Part shown: one piece after another, positions 32,644 through 40,348 of the stretch | How the letters are laid out: every line of letters begins with the position of its first letter | Numbering within the stretch: position 1 is the first letter of the stretch | Assembly: GCA_021794835.1 (NCBI GenBank) | Contig: JAJYQA010000030.1 | Span: 1 to 42,270 of the forward strand | Direction of reading: 5' to 3' | Origin: Actinomycetes bacterium | GTDB lineage: Bacteria; Actinomycetota; Aquicultoria; Aquicultorales; Aquicultoraceae | DNA: 42,270 bases | Translations under genes and position numbers: made by a program | Notes under the pieces: model-generated | Database searches by the model: none | Told to the model about the DNA's origin: nothing | What the model saw: only the letters and a program-made list of their open reading frames with translations

Positions 32644-33441
32644 CTATCCCAACAAATCTCCCGTCATCTTCAGCGCTTTAGCAAACGTATCCATATACTT
32701 CTGTGGGTTTAAGAGGAAATCAAACTTTTCTGGGTTTTGCGTAATCGAGGTATAAAGCGGCACCACCTCGGTCAGTCCAAAATCTGGCACTTCATTTGTC
32801 TGCGCCCACTTGGGCGATCCAAGTACATCATAGTTTTCATTTTTCAACCAGGTAAAGTTGGCTAGCTCGTAATATGCCCCGCCATGTAGCTCTTCTAGCG
32901 GCTTGTAGATCGACTTGAAGCCATCTGCTGTGACATTGCTCATCACCAGAGGTTCGTCTTCCGGGTTAATCGTGATATGTCCGTAACCCGGCGGTATGAC
33001 GACCTTCTGCCCCGGAAGTGCCTCAACGACGAAGAACTCAAGTACCTGGTTTCCATCAACTTTCTGGCACACATAGTGCGCCCGCCCGCTTATCACCTCG
33101 TAGACTTCTGGGTAGGTGACGTTAGTGCCTGGTACAAGGGGGTGGTAATGTCCGACGGTTTTTAGAAGCTCTCGCCCGACCACTCTCGCCCGCAAGGTCG
33201 TGATGTCATAGCGATAGTTCATCCGGCGAAACATGTTTTTGTCGTCTGGCCAGCCGACATCGCGGTACATAAAGTAAGCATCCTCTGGCCCTTCCAGAAG
33301 TGAGTTTGGTGCCAGAACTTCCTTGTAATCTTGAAGATGTCGGATATCCGGCTCAACTGTTGGTAGATTATCCTCAAAAACCAAACGGGGGCCCTCAAGC
33401 CCCAACGGCAGACCTGAAACAGCTTCGAGCTTTTTTGCCAT
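32644..33441 (-). CDS. glucose-6-phosphate isomerase, cupin type
   Basis: Metal-dependent cupin phosphoglucose isomerase (cPGI), unrelated to the usual PGI and best known from Euryarchaeota. Metal ligands fit TVGHYHP (His98, His100), Glu112 in YPEVYE and His155 in PGYGHITIN. 265 residues, longer than the roughly 190-residue archaeal enzymes, with extra N- and C-terminal parts. The ATG at 33441 has GAGGTGGG upstream. It is the last gene of a leftward run after rfbACB and would supply or drain hexose phosphate. Confidence 0.9.
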   Translation of the reverse strand: MAKKLEAVSGLPLGLEGPRLVFEDNLPTVEPDIRHLQDYKEVLAPNSLLEGPEDAYFMYRDVGWPDDKNMFRRMNYRYDITTLRARVVGRELLKTVGHYHPLVPGTNVTYPEVYEVISGRAHYVCQKVDGNQVLEFFVVEALPGQKVVIPPGYGHITINPEDEPLVMSNVTADGFKSIYKPLEELHGGAYYELANFTWLKNENYDVLGSPKWAQTNEVPDFGLTEVVPLYTSITQNPEKFDFLLNPQKYMDTFAKALKMTGDLLG

Positions 33442-33533
33442 TATCCCACCTCAACTTTTATGTGTACTTAAATTTATATAAATGCATAACTAAAGGATTC
33501 TTCCACTCAAGATACCCATTTCCTTCTTAAATA

Positions 33534-34517
33534 TTATTTTGCTGTGGTTTCGATTTTGGATGGTTGTTTAAGCGGTCGCCACCACCACTCGTTGTTCTTG
33601 TACCAGTCGATTGTGATAGCGATGGCGGTTTCAAAGTCGTGTAGGGGCTTCCACCCTAAAGCTGCCACCTTAGAGGTCTCAATAGAATATCTGCGGTCAT
33701 GTCCTAGACGGTCTTCAACAAACTGCATTAGTGATTTTGGCTTGTTTAGGTGATTTAAGATGGTCTCGGTTATCGTAAGGTTTGCTTTTTCGTTTCCGCC
33801 GCCGATGTTATAGATCTCACCGATTTGCCCCTGATGAAGAACAGCATCGATGCCGCGGCAGTTATCCTCTACAAAGCACCAGTCACGCACGTTCATTCCA
33901 TCCCCATAAACTGGGACTGGGATATCCTCCAGCAGGTTGGTTACAAAAAATGGGATCAACTTCTCCGGATACTGGTATGGCCCAAAATTGTTTGAGCTGC
34001 GGGTTATAATAACCGGTGTGCCGAATGTGGTGTAGTGGGCATGGCAAAGCAAATCGGCTGAGGCTTTACTTGCCGAGTAGGGGCTGCTTGGGGTAAGAGA
34101 GTCGGTCTCTTTAAACGAACCTTTCTCAATGCTTCCGTAAACCTCGTCGGTGCTGACCTGCAGATATTTCGGTATACCAAAGTCCCTTATGGCCTCAAGT
34201 AAGACCTCTGTACCCATAATGTTTGTAGTTATAAACTCTTTGGCTGAGGTGATCGAGCGATCCACATGGCTTTCCGCCGCGAAGTTGACAACGGCGTCGC
34301 ATCCTTTGATGGATTCTGATACGGCAGCGGGATCGCAGATATCCCCCTTTATAAAAGTATATCTTGGGTTACCCTCGATATCCTTTAGGTTGTCTAAGTT
34401 TCCGGCATAGGTTAGCTTGTCGAAGTTTATGATCTCATAATCTGGATGTACCTCCAGCATGTGGTGTATGAAATTAGAACCAATAAACCCGGCTCCGCCG
34501 GTAACCATTATTCTCAA
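33534..34517 (-). CDS. rfbB: dTDP-glucose 4,6-dehydratase
   Basis: Second step of dTDP-L-rhamnose synthesis. Short-chain dehydrogenase with GGAGFIGSNFIHHML, NFAAESHVDRSI, the catalytic STDEVYG, and the YSASK tyrosine-lysine pair. RSSNNFGPYQYPEKLIP and GDGMNVRDWCFVEDN are subfamily marks. 327 residues. TTG start at 34517 (or ATG 34508) with GGGAGG upstream; that binding site lies at the edge of a G-rich repeat hairpin. Confidence 0.95.
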   Translation of the reverse strand: MRIMVTGGAGFIGSNFIHHMLEVHPDYEIINFDKLTYAGNLDNLKDIEGNPRYTFIKGDICDPAAVSESIKGCDAVVNFAAESHVDRSITSAKEFITTNIMGTEVLLEAIRDFGIPKYLQVSTDEVYGSIEKGSFKETDSLTPSSPYSASKASADLLCHAHYTTFGTPVIITRSSNNFGPYQYPEKLIPFFVTNLLEDIPVPVYGDGMNVRDWCFVEDNCRGIDAVLHQGQIGEIYNIGGGNEKANLTITETILNHLNKPKSLMQFVEDRLGHDRRYSIETSKVAALGWKPLHDFETAIAITIDWYKNNEWWWRPLKQPSKIETTAK

Positions 34518-34523
34518 GTTTCA

Positions 34524-34553
34524 TCCTCCCTAGCCCCTCCCTTAAGGAAGGGG
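34524..34553. repeat. G-rich hairpin element, inverted copy
   Basis: On the minus strand it reads CCCCTTCC-TTAA-GGGAGGGG then CTAGGGAGG, matching the first part of 28629-28685. It supplies the Shine-Dalgarno region of rfbB. Confidence 0.6.
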
Positions 34554-34595
34554 ATATATTAACCGACAATCGACAGTCGAAAACCGTAAATCTCT

Positions 34596-35051
34596 TTACC
34601 CGTGCTTTACGCTCCAGTCGTAAGGAATCTTGTCTGTGTCATAGGGAAGCCGGTGCTCATCCGGTTCCTTATAGTTATATACATGTGTTGGGATGTTTAG
34701 TACTACTGCCTCGGTCTCGCTTATGCACTTCCAGCCATGATACACATCCTTTGGAACCTGTACCAATACTGGGTTGTGCTCACCGATAAAGAACTCGTTA
34801 ACCTCGCCTTTTGTGGGTGAGCCCTCGCGGTCGTCATAAAGCGCGAGCTTTAACATTCCTTTTACCACGGCGATATTATCTGTCTGCAGCTTATGCAGGT
34901 GCCATGCCTTGATTATCCCGGGATAGGTGGTTGTCATATACACTTGCCCGAACTGATCAAATAACTCTTCATCATTTCTAAGGATTTCCATTAACCGACC
35001 ACGCTCATCTGGAATAACTTTAAGATTCTTTACCTTAACGCCATCAATCAA
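34596..35051 (-). CDS. rfbC: dTDP-4-dehydrorhamnose 3,5-epimerase-like cupin
   Basis: 151-residue RmlC-family cupin, shorter than the 180-residue E. coli enzyme. VIPDERGRLMEILR at the start, AWHLHKLQTDNIAVVKGMLKLALYDDR in the core and VPKDVYHGWKCI toward the end contain the usual catalytic and binding residues. PDEHRLPYDTDKIPYDW closes it. TTG start at 35051 with GGAGG eight bases upstream. Between rfbA and rfbB in the same leftward operon. Confidence 0.9.
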   Translation of the reverse strand: MIDGVKVKNLKVIPDERGRLMEILRNDEELFDQFGQVYMTTTYPGIIKAWHLHKLQTDNIAVVKGMLKLALYDDREGSPTKGEVNEFFIGEHNPVLVQVPKDVYHGWKCISETEAVVLNIPTHVYNYKEPDEHRLPYDTDKIPYDWSVKHG

Positions 35052-35066
35052 CTTATAACCTCCATT

Positions 35067-36131
35067 TTAAAGGACTTCAACCTCACTATTATCGCCAACC
35101 ATTAGCCGGTATGCTTTTGGCTTTCTCTCGCTTCTCCGGACCTTTACGTTTCTACCTAAAAGGCTATCCTCAATGCGGCTACCAATGCCTTCAATAACGC
35201 ATTCCGCTAAGATTATACTATGCTCAATTTCGCTTTCGGTTATCGTCGCGTTATCGTGAATCGAGGTAAATGGACCAATGTAGGAGCGAAGTATTTTGCT
35301 CCTTTTGCCGATGATCGCTGGTCCTCTAATTACCGAATCATGTATTTCGGCGTCTTTTTCGACGATAACCTTACCGTGGATTTTTGTTGTCTCATCGACG
35401 AATCCTTCAATTCGTGTTTCGATACCTTCGAGCATAATACGGTTGGCTTCGAGCATGTCTTCGAGCTTTCCCGTATCTTTCCACCATCCCGATATGATAT
35501 GCGGATGGACATCATATCCTTTGTCCACGAGGTATTGTATTGCATCGGTGATCTCAAGCTCACCTCGCCAGGACGGCTCAATAGCATTTACGGCCTCAAA
35601 GACGTTTTTATCAAACATATACACGCCAACCAAAGCAAGATTTGATAGCGGCTCCTTCGGTTTTTCGACCAACCTTTTTATCCGGCCATCCTCAAGCTCA
35701 GCAACGCCAAATTGCTGAGGATTTGCAACGCGGGCAAGAAGTATTTGGCAATTAGGTTTGTTCTGCCTAAACTCATTGATCAGGCTATTAATCCCATCTT
35801 TTATCAGGTTGTCACCTAAAAACATGACGAAGCTATCGTCACCGATGAAATCCTGGGAGATTTTTACCGCATGTGCAAGCCCAAGCGGGGCCTCTTGCTC
35901 AACATAAGTAACCTTGACTCCAAACGCACCGCCATCGCCAACTGCTTTTTTAACCTCTTCTTTTGTGTCTCCCACAACCACGCCAATGTCGGTGATACCG
36001 GCATTTTTGATTGTTTCAATTGCATAAAAAAGGATCGGTTTATTGGCAACTGGAACCAGCTGTTTAGCGCTAGTAAAGGTGATAGGCCTAAGCCGAGTAC
36101 CGGTTCCACCACTTAGAATCAAGCCTTTCAT
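35067..36131 (-). CDS. rfbA: glucose-1-phosphate thymidylyltransferase, long form
   Basis: Makes dTDP-glucose. The nucleotidyltransferase domain (1-235) begins LSGGTGTRLRPITFTSAKQLVPVANKPI and contains FVMFLGDNLI and GDVKT-like WKDTGKLEDML. The C-terminal 110 residues form a left-handed beta-helix (hexapeptide pattern DAEIHDSVIRGPAIIGKRSKI), as in the long-form enzymes of archaea and actinobacteria. 354 residues. The ATG at 36131 has GGGGGA upstream. Divergent from rfbD. Confidence 0.94.
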   Translation of the reverse strand: MKGLILSGGTGTRLRPITFTSAKQLVPVANKPILFYAIETIKNAGITDIGVVVGDTKEEVKKAVGDGGAFGVKVTYVEQEAPLGLAHAVKISQDFIGDDSFVMFLGDNLIKDGINSLINEFRQNKPNCQILLARVANPQQFGVAELEDGRIKRLVEKPKEPLSNLALVGVYMFDKNVFEAVNAIEPSWRGELEITDAIQYLVDKGYDVHPHIISGWWKDTGKLEDMLEANRIMLEGIETRIEGFVDETTKIHGKVIVEKDAEIHDSVIRGPAIIGKRSKILRSYIGPFTSIHDNATITESEIEHSIILAECVIEGIGSRIEDSLLGRNVKVRRSERKPKAYRLMVGDNSEVEVL

Positions 36132-36403
36132 TTGCTATCCCCCGGTATTCTTATTCTTAATCTATATAATTAACTGGTAATAATATATCTTAAATGTAAA
36201 TATTATGCTATCGCTAATACCTTATCAATTTACCGCCGCAAGCTGTTAGATAAACATATTGGTAGCTAATCAATAGCCCGCCCAGCAATAACAGCTTGCG
36301 GCGAGGTAAGCAAGCAGGTATGTTAATTTTTGAAGTTTCACCGTTAAATATGCTACGCTAGGATTATTACGATGTCTAGGTTTAGGGAGAGGGAGGCTTG
36401 CTT
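36132..36403. other. divergent rfbA/rfbD control region with a 15-bp inverted repeat
   Basis: CGCCGCAAGCTGTTA (36234-36248) and TAACAGCTTGCGGCG (36289-36303) are perfect inverted copies around a 40-base loop; TTAC and GTAA extend them after a two-base gap. The rest of the region is A/T-rich and should hold both promoters. The stem could be a structured leader or a small MITE-like insertion. Confidence 0.6.
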
Positions 36404-37264
36404 TTGAAAGTATTGATAACAGGCGCTAAGGGAATGCTCGGTACCGATCTTATGGATATCTTATCACGGGATAATAAGGCTATCGGGGTAGATATTAATG
36501 ATTTCGACATAACCGATGCCACAAAGACTAAGGAAAATATCCTTAAAATCGCCCCACAGCTTGTTGTTCACTCGGCTGCTTATACAGATGTGGATGGCTG
36601 TGAAACCAATATTGAGTTAGCATATCGGGTAAATGCAGTCGGCACCCAGAGTGTTTCTTTAGCTTGCCAGGCAGCCGATATTCCCATGCTTTACCTAAGC
36701 ACCGATTTCATCTTTGATGGTGAGAAGAAATCTCCCTACCTGGAGTGGGATCATGCAAATCCCTTAAGTGTTTACGGTGCCTCAAAATACGCAGGTGAGT
36801 ACTTCGTGTCGCACCTTCTTAAGAAATATTACATTGTAAGAATTGCCTGGCTATATGGGGAAAACGGGAAAAATTTCGTCAAGACTATCCTTAGATTGGC
36901 GGATGAGCGAGACGAACTCCAGATCGTAGATGACCAGGTGGGATCCCCAACCTATACCGTGGACGTTGCCAACGGGATTTCACAACTTATAAAAAGCGAA
37001 AATTATGGTATATACCATATGGTCAACAAAGGGGAGGCCTCCTGGTACGGATTTGCTAAAAAGATACTTGAGCTTAGTGGAAAAAGCAAAGTTGTTGTTG
37101 AACCAATTACAACTGAAGAGCTAAGCCGCCCGGCAAGAAGGCCGGCATACTCGGTTTTAAGAAACCTCGCCCTTGAGCTTACTATCGGTGATCCCATGCG
37201 CAATTGGGAAGATGCTTTGGAGGAGTTCGTACAGCAGAAGATTCTTAAGGGGAGTAAAGTCTAA
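36404..37264 (+). CDS. rfbD: dTDP-4-dehydrorhamnose reductase
   Basis: Last step of dTDP-L-rhamnose synthesis. Reductase with VLITGAKGMLGTDLMDIL (nucleotide loop), HSAAYTDVDGCE, the STDFIFDGEK segment and the YGASKYAGE catalytic pair. AWLYGENGKNFVKTI and PTYTVDVA follow. About 286 residues. A TTG at 36404, nine bases after GGGAGG, is preferred over a TTG at 36398, which is too close to it. The ATG of galU follows the stop directly. Confidence 0.94.
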   Translation: MKVLITGAKGMLGTDLMDILSRDNKAIGVDINDFDITDATKTKENILKIAPQLVVHSAAYTDVDGCETNIELAYRVNAVGTQSVSLACQAADIPMLYLSTDFIFDGEKKSPYLEWDHANPLSVYGASKYAGEYFVSHLLKKYYIVRIAWLYGENGKNFVKTILRLADERDELQIVDDQVGSPTYTVDVANGISQLIKSENYGIYHMVNKGEASWYGFAKKILELSGKSKVVVEPITTEELSRPARRPAYSVLRNLALELTIGDPMRNWEDALEEFVQQKILKGSKV

Positions 37265-38146
37265 ATGTCTAACACGGAACATCCTACAGTAAAGAAGGCA
37301 GTAATTCCGGCGGCAGGATTGGGGACGCGGTTTCTGCCTATTACAAAGTCGCAGCCTAAAGAGATGATACCGGTGGTCGATAAACCCACTATCCAATATG
37401 TCGTTGAAGAAGCTGTCGCCTCGGGCGTAAACGACATCTTAATAATTACCGGCCGTGGAAAGAGGGCAATCGAAGATCATTTTGATCGCTCGTTTGAGTT
37501 GGAGTCGGTTTTAAAGAAGAAAAACGACTACAATGCGGTTGCCAAGCTTGAGGAGATTGCCAAGCTTGCAGATATACACTACATAAGGCAAAAGATTGCT
37601 GCTGGGCTAGGTCATGCGGTGCTGTGTGCTGAGAAACATATTGGAAACAACCCTTTTGTCGTACTCTTAGGTGATGCCATAACTTTAAGCAACAATCCCT
37701 GCACCAGGAACCTAATAGAGCATTACAACAAGTTCGGAGCCTCGATGGTTGCCGTCGAGCGGGTGCCAAGGCAAGAGGTTAAAAACTACGGAATCATACA
37801 GGCCGAGAAAGTTGGCGATTACTTGTATAAAGTCATCGACTTGGTTGAAAAGCCTTCCCCGAAGGATGCTCCGTCCGATCTTGCCATGCTTGGCAGATAC
37901 GTGTTAACCCCCGGCATCTTTAAGGCCCTTGCGCAAACTAAGCCGGGCCTTGGCGGTGAGGTACAGCTAACCGATGCGTTAAAACATCTCCTGAAAAATG
38001 AGGAGATATACGCATTTGAAGTCACCGGTCCGCGCTATGATATCGGGAATAAGCTAAGCTGGATAAAAGCAACGATTGAACTTGCCTTACTCAACGAAGA
38101 ATTTGGCCCGGAACTTAGAAAGTACTTGAAAGAGCTTCTTAAATAA
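37265..38146 (+). CDS. galU: UTP-glucose-1-phosphate uridylyltransferase
   Basis: Makes UDP-glucose for cell-surface polymers. PAAGLGTRFLPITKSQPKEMIPVVDKPTIQYVVEEAV is the nucleotide-binding start; GLGHAVLCAEKHIGN, FVVLLGDAI and LGRYVLTPGIF follow, and TGPRYDIGNKLSWIKA is near the end. 293 residues, normal. It begins right after the rfbD stop (TAA-ATG), so the pair is coupled. An A/T-rich tract follows the stop. Confidence 0.96.
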   Translation: MSNTEHPTVKKAVIPAAGLGTRFLPITKSQPKEMIPVVDKPTIQYVVEEAVASGVNDILIITGRGKRAIEDHFDRSFELESVLKKKNDYNAVAKLEEIAKLADIHYIRQKIAAGLGHAVLCAEKHIGNNPFVVLLGDAITLSNNPCTRNLIEHYNKFGASMVAVERVPRQEVKNYGIIQAEKVGDYLYKVIDLVEKPSPKDAPSDLAMLGRYVLTPGIFKALAQTKPGLGGEVQLTDALKHLLKNEEIYAFEVTGPRYDIGNKLSWIKATIELALLNEEFGPELRKYLKELLK

Positions 38147-38220
38147 TCTAAAAAAATTTTTAAAAATATTTTGCACTAAGCTATTGCCCTCATCATACGA
38201 TTATTATATTGTAATATTCC

Positions 38221-38694
38221 ATGGAGAGTATACGACCGTTAGTTGAAAAAACGGAAGGTAATTTGGAGGTAGTCCAGTTGCCTCTCGCTTACCACCTGGT
38301 TCTTTCAACACATGATAGCGAGCCGCTGTTCGAATTGGTTAATAATTGCAATAGCTTAGCCTATCTGATGTTTGAAACATCGGTTCTTCATAAATACAAC
38401 CTTTTTGCTTTTTGCATAATGCCTGATCACGTTCATATCCTCTGCCAGCCGGGCAACATCCTTGTCCCACACTTTGTAAACCTCTTACGGTTTAGGTTTG
38501 AGTATATTCTTGCTAGGGACGGACGCATGCAACCAGTCTGGCAATCGGATTTTAGGGAGCAATCCTTACCTGAAGAAGAGATAAAAAACACCGCCATGTT
38601 TATTTTTGAGAATCCGGTGCGAAACGGTTTAGTAAACGATGCTTTTGATTATCCGTTCTCGTTTGTGGTTGGCGGGAAGGCATATAGTCCATAG
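38221..38694 (+). CDS. REP-associated tyrosine transposase (RAYT)-like HUH protein
   Basis: 157-residue Y1/IS200-like HUH domain protein. The HUH pair is His70-Val-His72 in MPDHVHIL. The PVWQSDFREQSL and FENPVRNGLVND blocks match RAYT proteins (xxYIxxNPVRxGLV). Where the catalytic tyrosine is expected, before the xxNPV block, the chain reads AMFIFENPV, so Phe127 or Met126 stands in its place and nicking may be lost. No good ribosome binding site precedes the ATG. No flanking IS ends are seen; RAYTs are usually single copy and linked to palindromic repeats. Confidence 0.8.
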   Translation: MESIRPLVEKTEGNLEVVQLPLAYHLVLSTHDSEPLFELVNNCNSLAYLMFETSVLHKYNLFAFCIMPDHVHILCQPGNILVPHFVNLLRFRFEYILARDGRMQPVWQSDFREQSLPEEEIKNTAMFIFENPVRNGLVNDAFDYPFSFVVGGKAYSP

Positions 38695-38697
38695 CAG

Positions 38698-38940
38698 TTA
38701 TTTTGTTAGTAGTGACCGGGAAAGGCTCCCGGCATACTGGCCGATTGCAAAGGCGGGAACGGTAAGAAGGAGCGCCCACCAGCCAAAGCCGAATAACAGG
38801 CGAAGCAGGATAACCGCTGGCACGGGAAGGTGCACGGCTAAAAACCAGTCTCTAGAAAACTTTTTTACCCCTGCCCTCCAGTAGCCAAAGGGAAAGGTTA
38901 TAATAAAAATAAGAACCAATAGAAGGGCTAATTTTGCCAT
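38698..38940 (-). CDS. small membrane protein, function unknown
   Basis: 80 residues with two or three hydrophobic stretches (LALLLVLIFIITFPFGYW, FLAVHLPVPAVILLRLLFGFGWWALLLTV). The start is well supported by AGGAGGAGAG before the ATG at 38940. I do not recognise a family. It is convergent with the RAYT-like gene, their stops three bases apart. An IS110 element is inserted directly at its ribosome binding site, so its native promoter has been cut off. Confidence 0.65.
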   Translation of the reverse strand: MAKLALLLVLIFIITFPFGYWRAGVKKFSRDWFLAVHLPVPAVILLRLLFGFGWWALLLTVPAFAIGQYAGSLSRSLLTK

Positions 38941-38983
38941 CTATCTCTCCTCCTATGAAAGAAATCTACTCCAATTTACATAT

Positions 38984-39998
38984 TTATGTTGATCTCAGCA
39001 CGAAATTGCCGAAATCCTCAAACACCCACTTGTTCTTTAAGGTCTGATAAATGATACCAAGCAGCTTTTTTGCTGTGGCAATGATGGCCTTTCCTGAGCC
39101 CTTCTTGGCTTTGAGCTTGTCGTAAAACGCTTTAAGGTATGCTGAATAGCGGATGGCAACCAGCGTGCACTGCACGAGCGTGGTTCTACCGAGCTTTGAG
39201 CCCTGCTTGGTTATGCGCCCCTGGTGGTTCGTCTCGTTTGAGTTGGAAACCCGCGGCACGATGCCAAAGTAGGCGGCCAGTTTCTTTTCATCCTCAAAGT
39301 CGTTGATGTTGCCGATTACGCTTAAGAGAATAGTGCCGCTTTTGTCGCCGATACCTTTAACGCTTGTTATACCCTCGTGACCATCCAAATCCTTGCCCCT
39401 GTCTGTAAGTTCGGCATCTATCTTTGCAATCCCGGCATTTAAGCCTTTGATCTCATCAATGATTACTTCAAGCTCGATATGGGCAACCGGATTTACTTTG
39501 TACTCTAAAACTTTTTCTAAAGCTTTATCACTCGAGAAGCATTCTTTCTTGGTTACGATCCCCTGGGCAGAAAGGATGTTGTGGATCTTGTTCTTTAACG
39601 CGCTTTTGAGCTGCACCAGCTTGTGCCTGGTACCCGCAAGGCTTTCAATTTCCGCATATCGCTCGTCTTTTAATCGCACTTCCGGCAACATCCCTTTGCT
39701 TAAAAATAGCGCCATCGTCTCGGCGTCATTCGCATCGGTCTTTTTCACCGACTGGCTTACCACCTTAAACTGCTTGGTGCTGATCACGTGGACCTTCCCG
39801 ACATGATCTTGTATCGTTCGCACAAAGTGCCGGGTGTTCGTCGTGGCCTCTACCGCCACCTCATCATCCGCCTTGAGTTCAGCGCAAAACCACTTGAATT
39901 TCACCGATCTTGTACGTAACAAAGCGCTTCTCTTCACCTTCCATAAAGCAGACGGTGAACGCGCTCTTGTGAAGGTCAACCCCGATGAACCTGCCCAT
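38984..39998 (-). pseudogene. IS110-family transposase, frameshifted near the N-terminus
   Basis: DEDD-type recombinase of IS110 elements. From the ATG at 39998 (AGGAGTGGAGAG upstream) the frame reads MGRFIGVDLHKSAFTVCFME, with the first catalytic Asp, and stops after about 40 codons. The neighbouring frame continues as KFKWFCAELKADDEVAVEAT, then KKTDANDAETMALFL (further acidic residues) and the C-terminal HhH/serine domain with VKGIGDKSGTILLSVIG, AYFGIVPRVSNSNETNHQGRITKQGSKLGR. One base lost near 39895-39905, in the GAAATTC stretch, would explain it. Most of the protein is intact, so the lesion is recent or a sequencing error. Confidence 0.8.
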
Positions 39999-40019
39999 CT
40001 CTCCACTCCTCTCGGTTTA

Positions 40020-40200
40020 AGGGAGTAGATGTAATGCCGGTGACCACCATTCTCCTATCCAGGGTCTTTAAGCCCCATGGTGCCGTTTCAGCTATAGGCA
40101 AGACCAATCTCCTAATCAGGGTCATACGCCCCAGAACAAAATCCAGCCTATAGCCTATCTACTCCAGGTAACTCTAACTATACGTTACCTGGAGCGGTCA
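40020..40200 (-). ncRNA. candidate IS110 bridge RNA
   Basis: Reading the minus strand from 40200 to 40020 gives: a perfect 11-bp stem-loop (CTCCAGGTAAC/GTTACCTGGAG, 40194-40162); a first loop (40133-40104) with GGGGC, GACCCTG, ATTAGGAGATTGG; and a second, very similar loop (40080-40047) with GGGGC, GACCCTG, GATAGGAGAATGG. Outer GGAGTAGAT/ATCTACTCC-type arms close the region. A 5' stem followed by two alike loops is the layout of the IS621 bridge RNA, in the same size range. TTAGGAG in the first loop matches the reconstructed target and ATAGGAG in the second matches the element end. Confidence 0.6.
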
Positions 40201-40229
40201 GCGACTTTCTTCTTTCATAGCATCTCCTA

Positions 40230-40348
40230 AGTTGAAACCAAATGCGCGTTTATTATATCAAAAGTAGCCAAAATATTCTCACCAAACAAGAAGTTAAAAT
40301 ATGATAAGCTATATAAAAACCTGCTTGAACAACTAAAGGTGGTATCAT
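40230..40348. other. promoter gap before the epimerase gene
   Basis: A/T-rich, with TATCAAAAGTAGCC at 40257-40270 echoing the start of the 36-bp repeat. No gene seen. Confidence 0.3.

Larger units (their letters stand above)
38950..40229 (-). mobile_element. IS110-family insertion sequence
   Basis: The transposase gene (minus) fills most of it; a non-coding stretch of about 220 bases lies on its 5' side and only about 30 bases on its 3' side. Inverted ends CTATGAAAGAA (38953-38963) and TTCTTTCATAG (40210-40220) are visible. CTCCTA occurs at both edges (38950-38955 and 40224-40229). Removing the element rebuilds TTAGGAGGAGAG, the ribosome binding site of the small membrane protein. A long 5' non-coding end is the pattern of the IS110 group, where the guide (bridge) RNA is encoded. 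Confidence 0.75.

Noticed and set aside
38698-38940. Small membrane protein as a passenger gene of the IS110 element
   Set aside because: It lies outside the inverted ends, and the element seems to have landed at its ribosome binding site.
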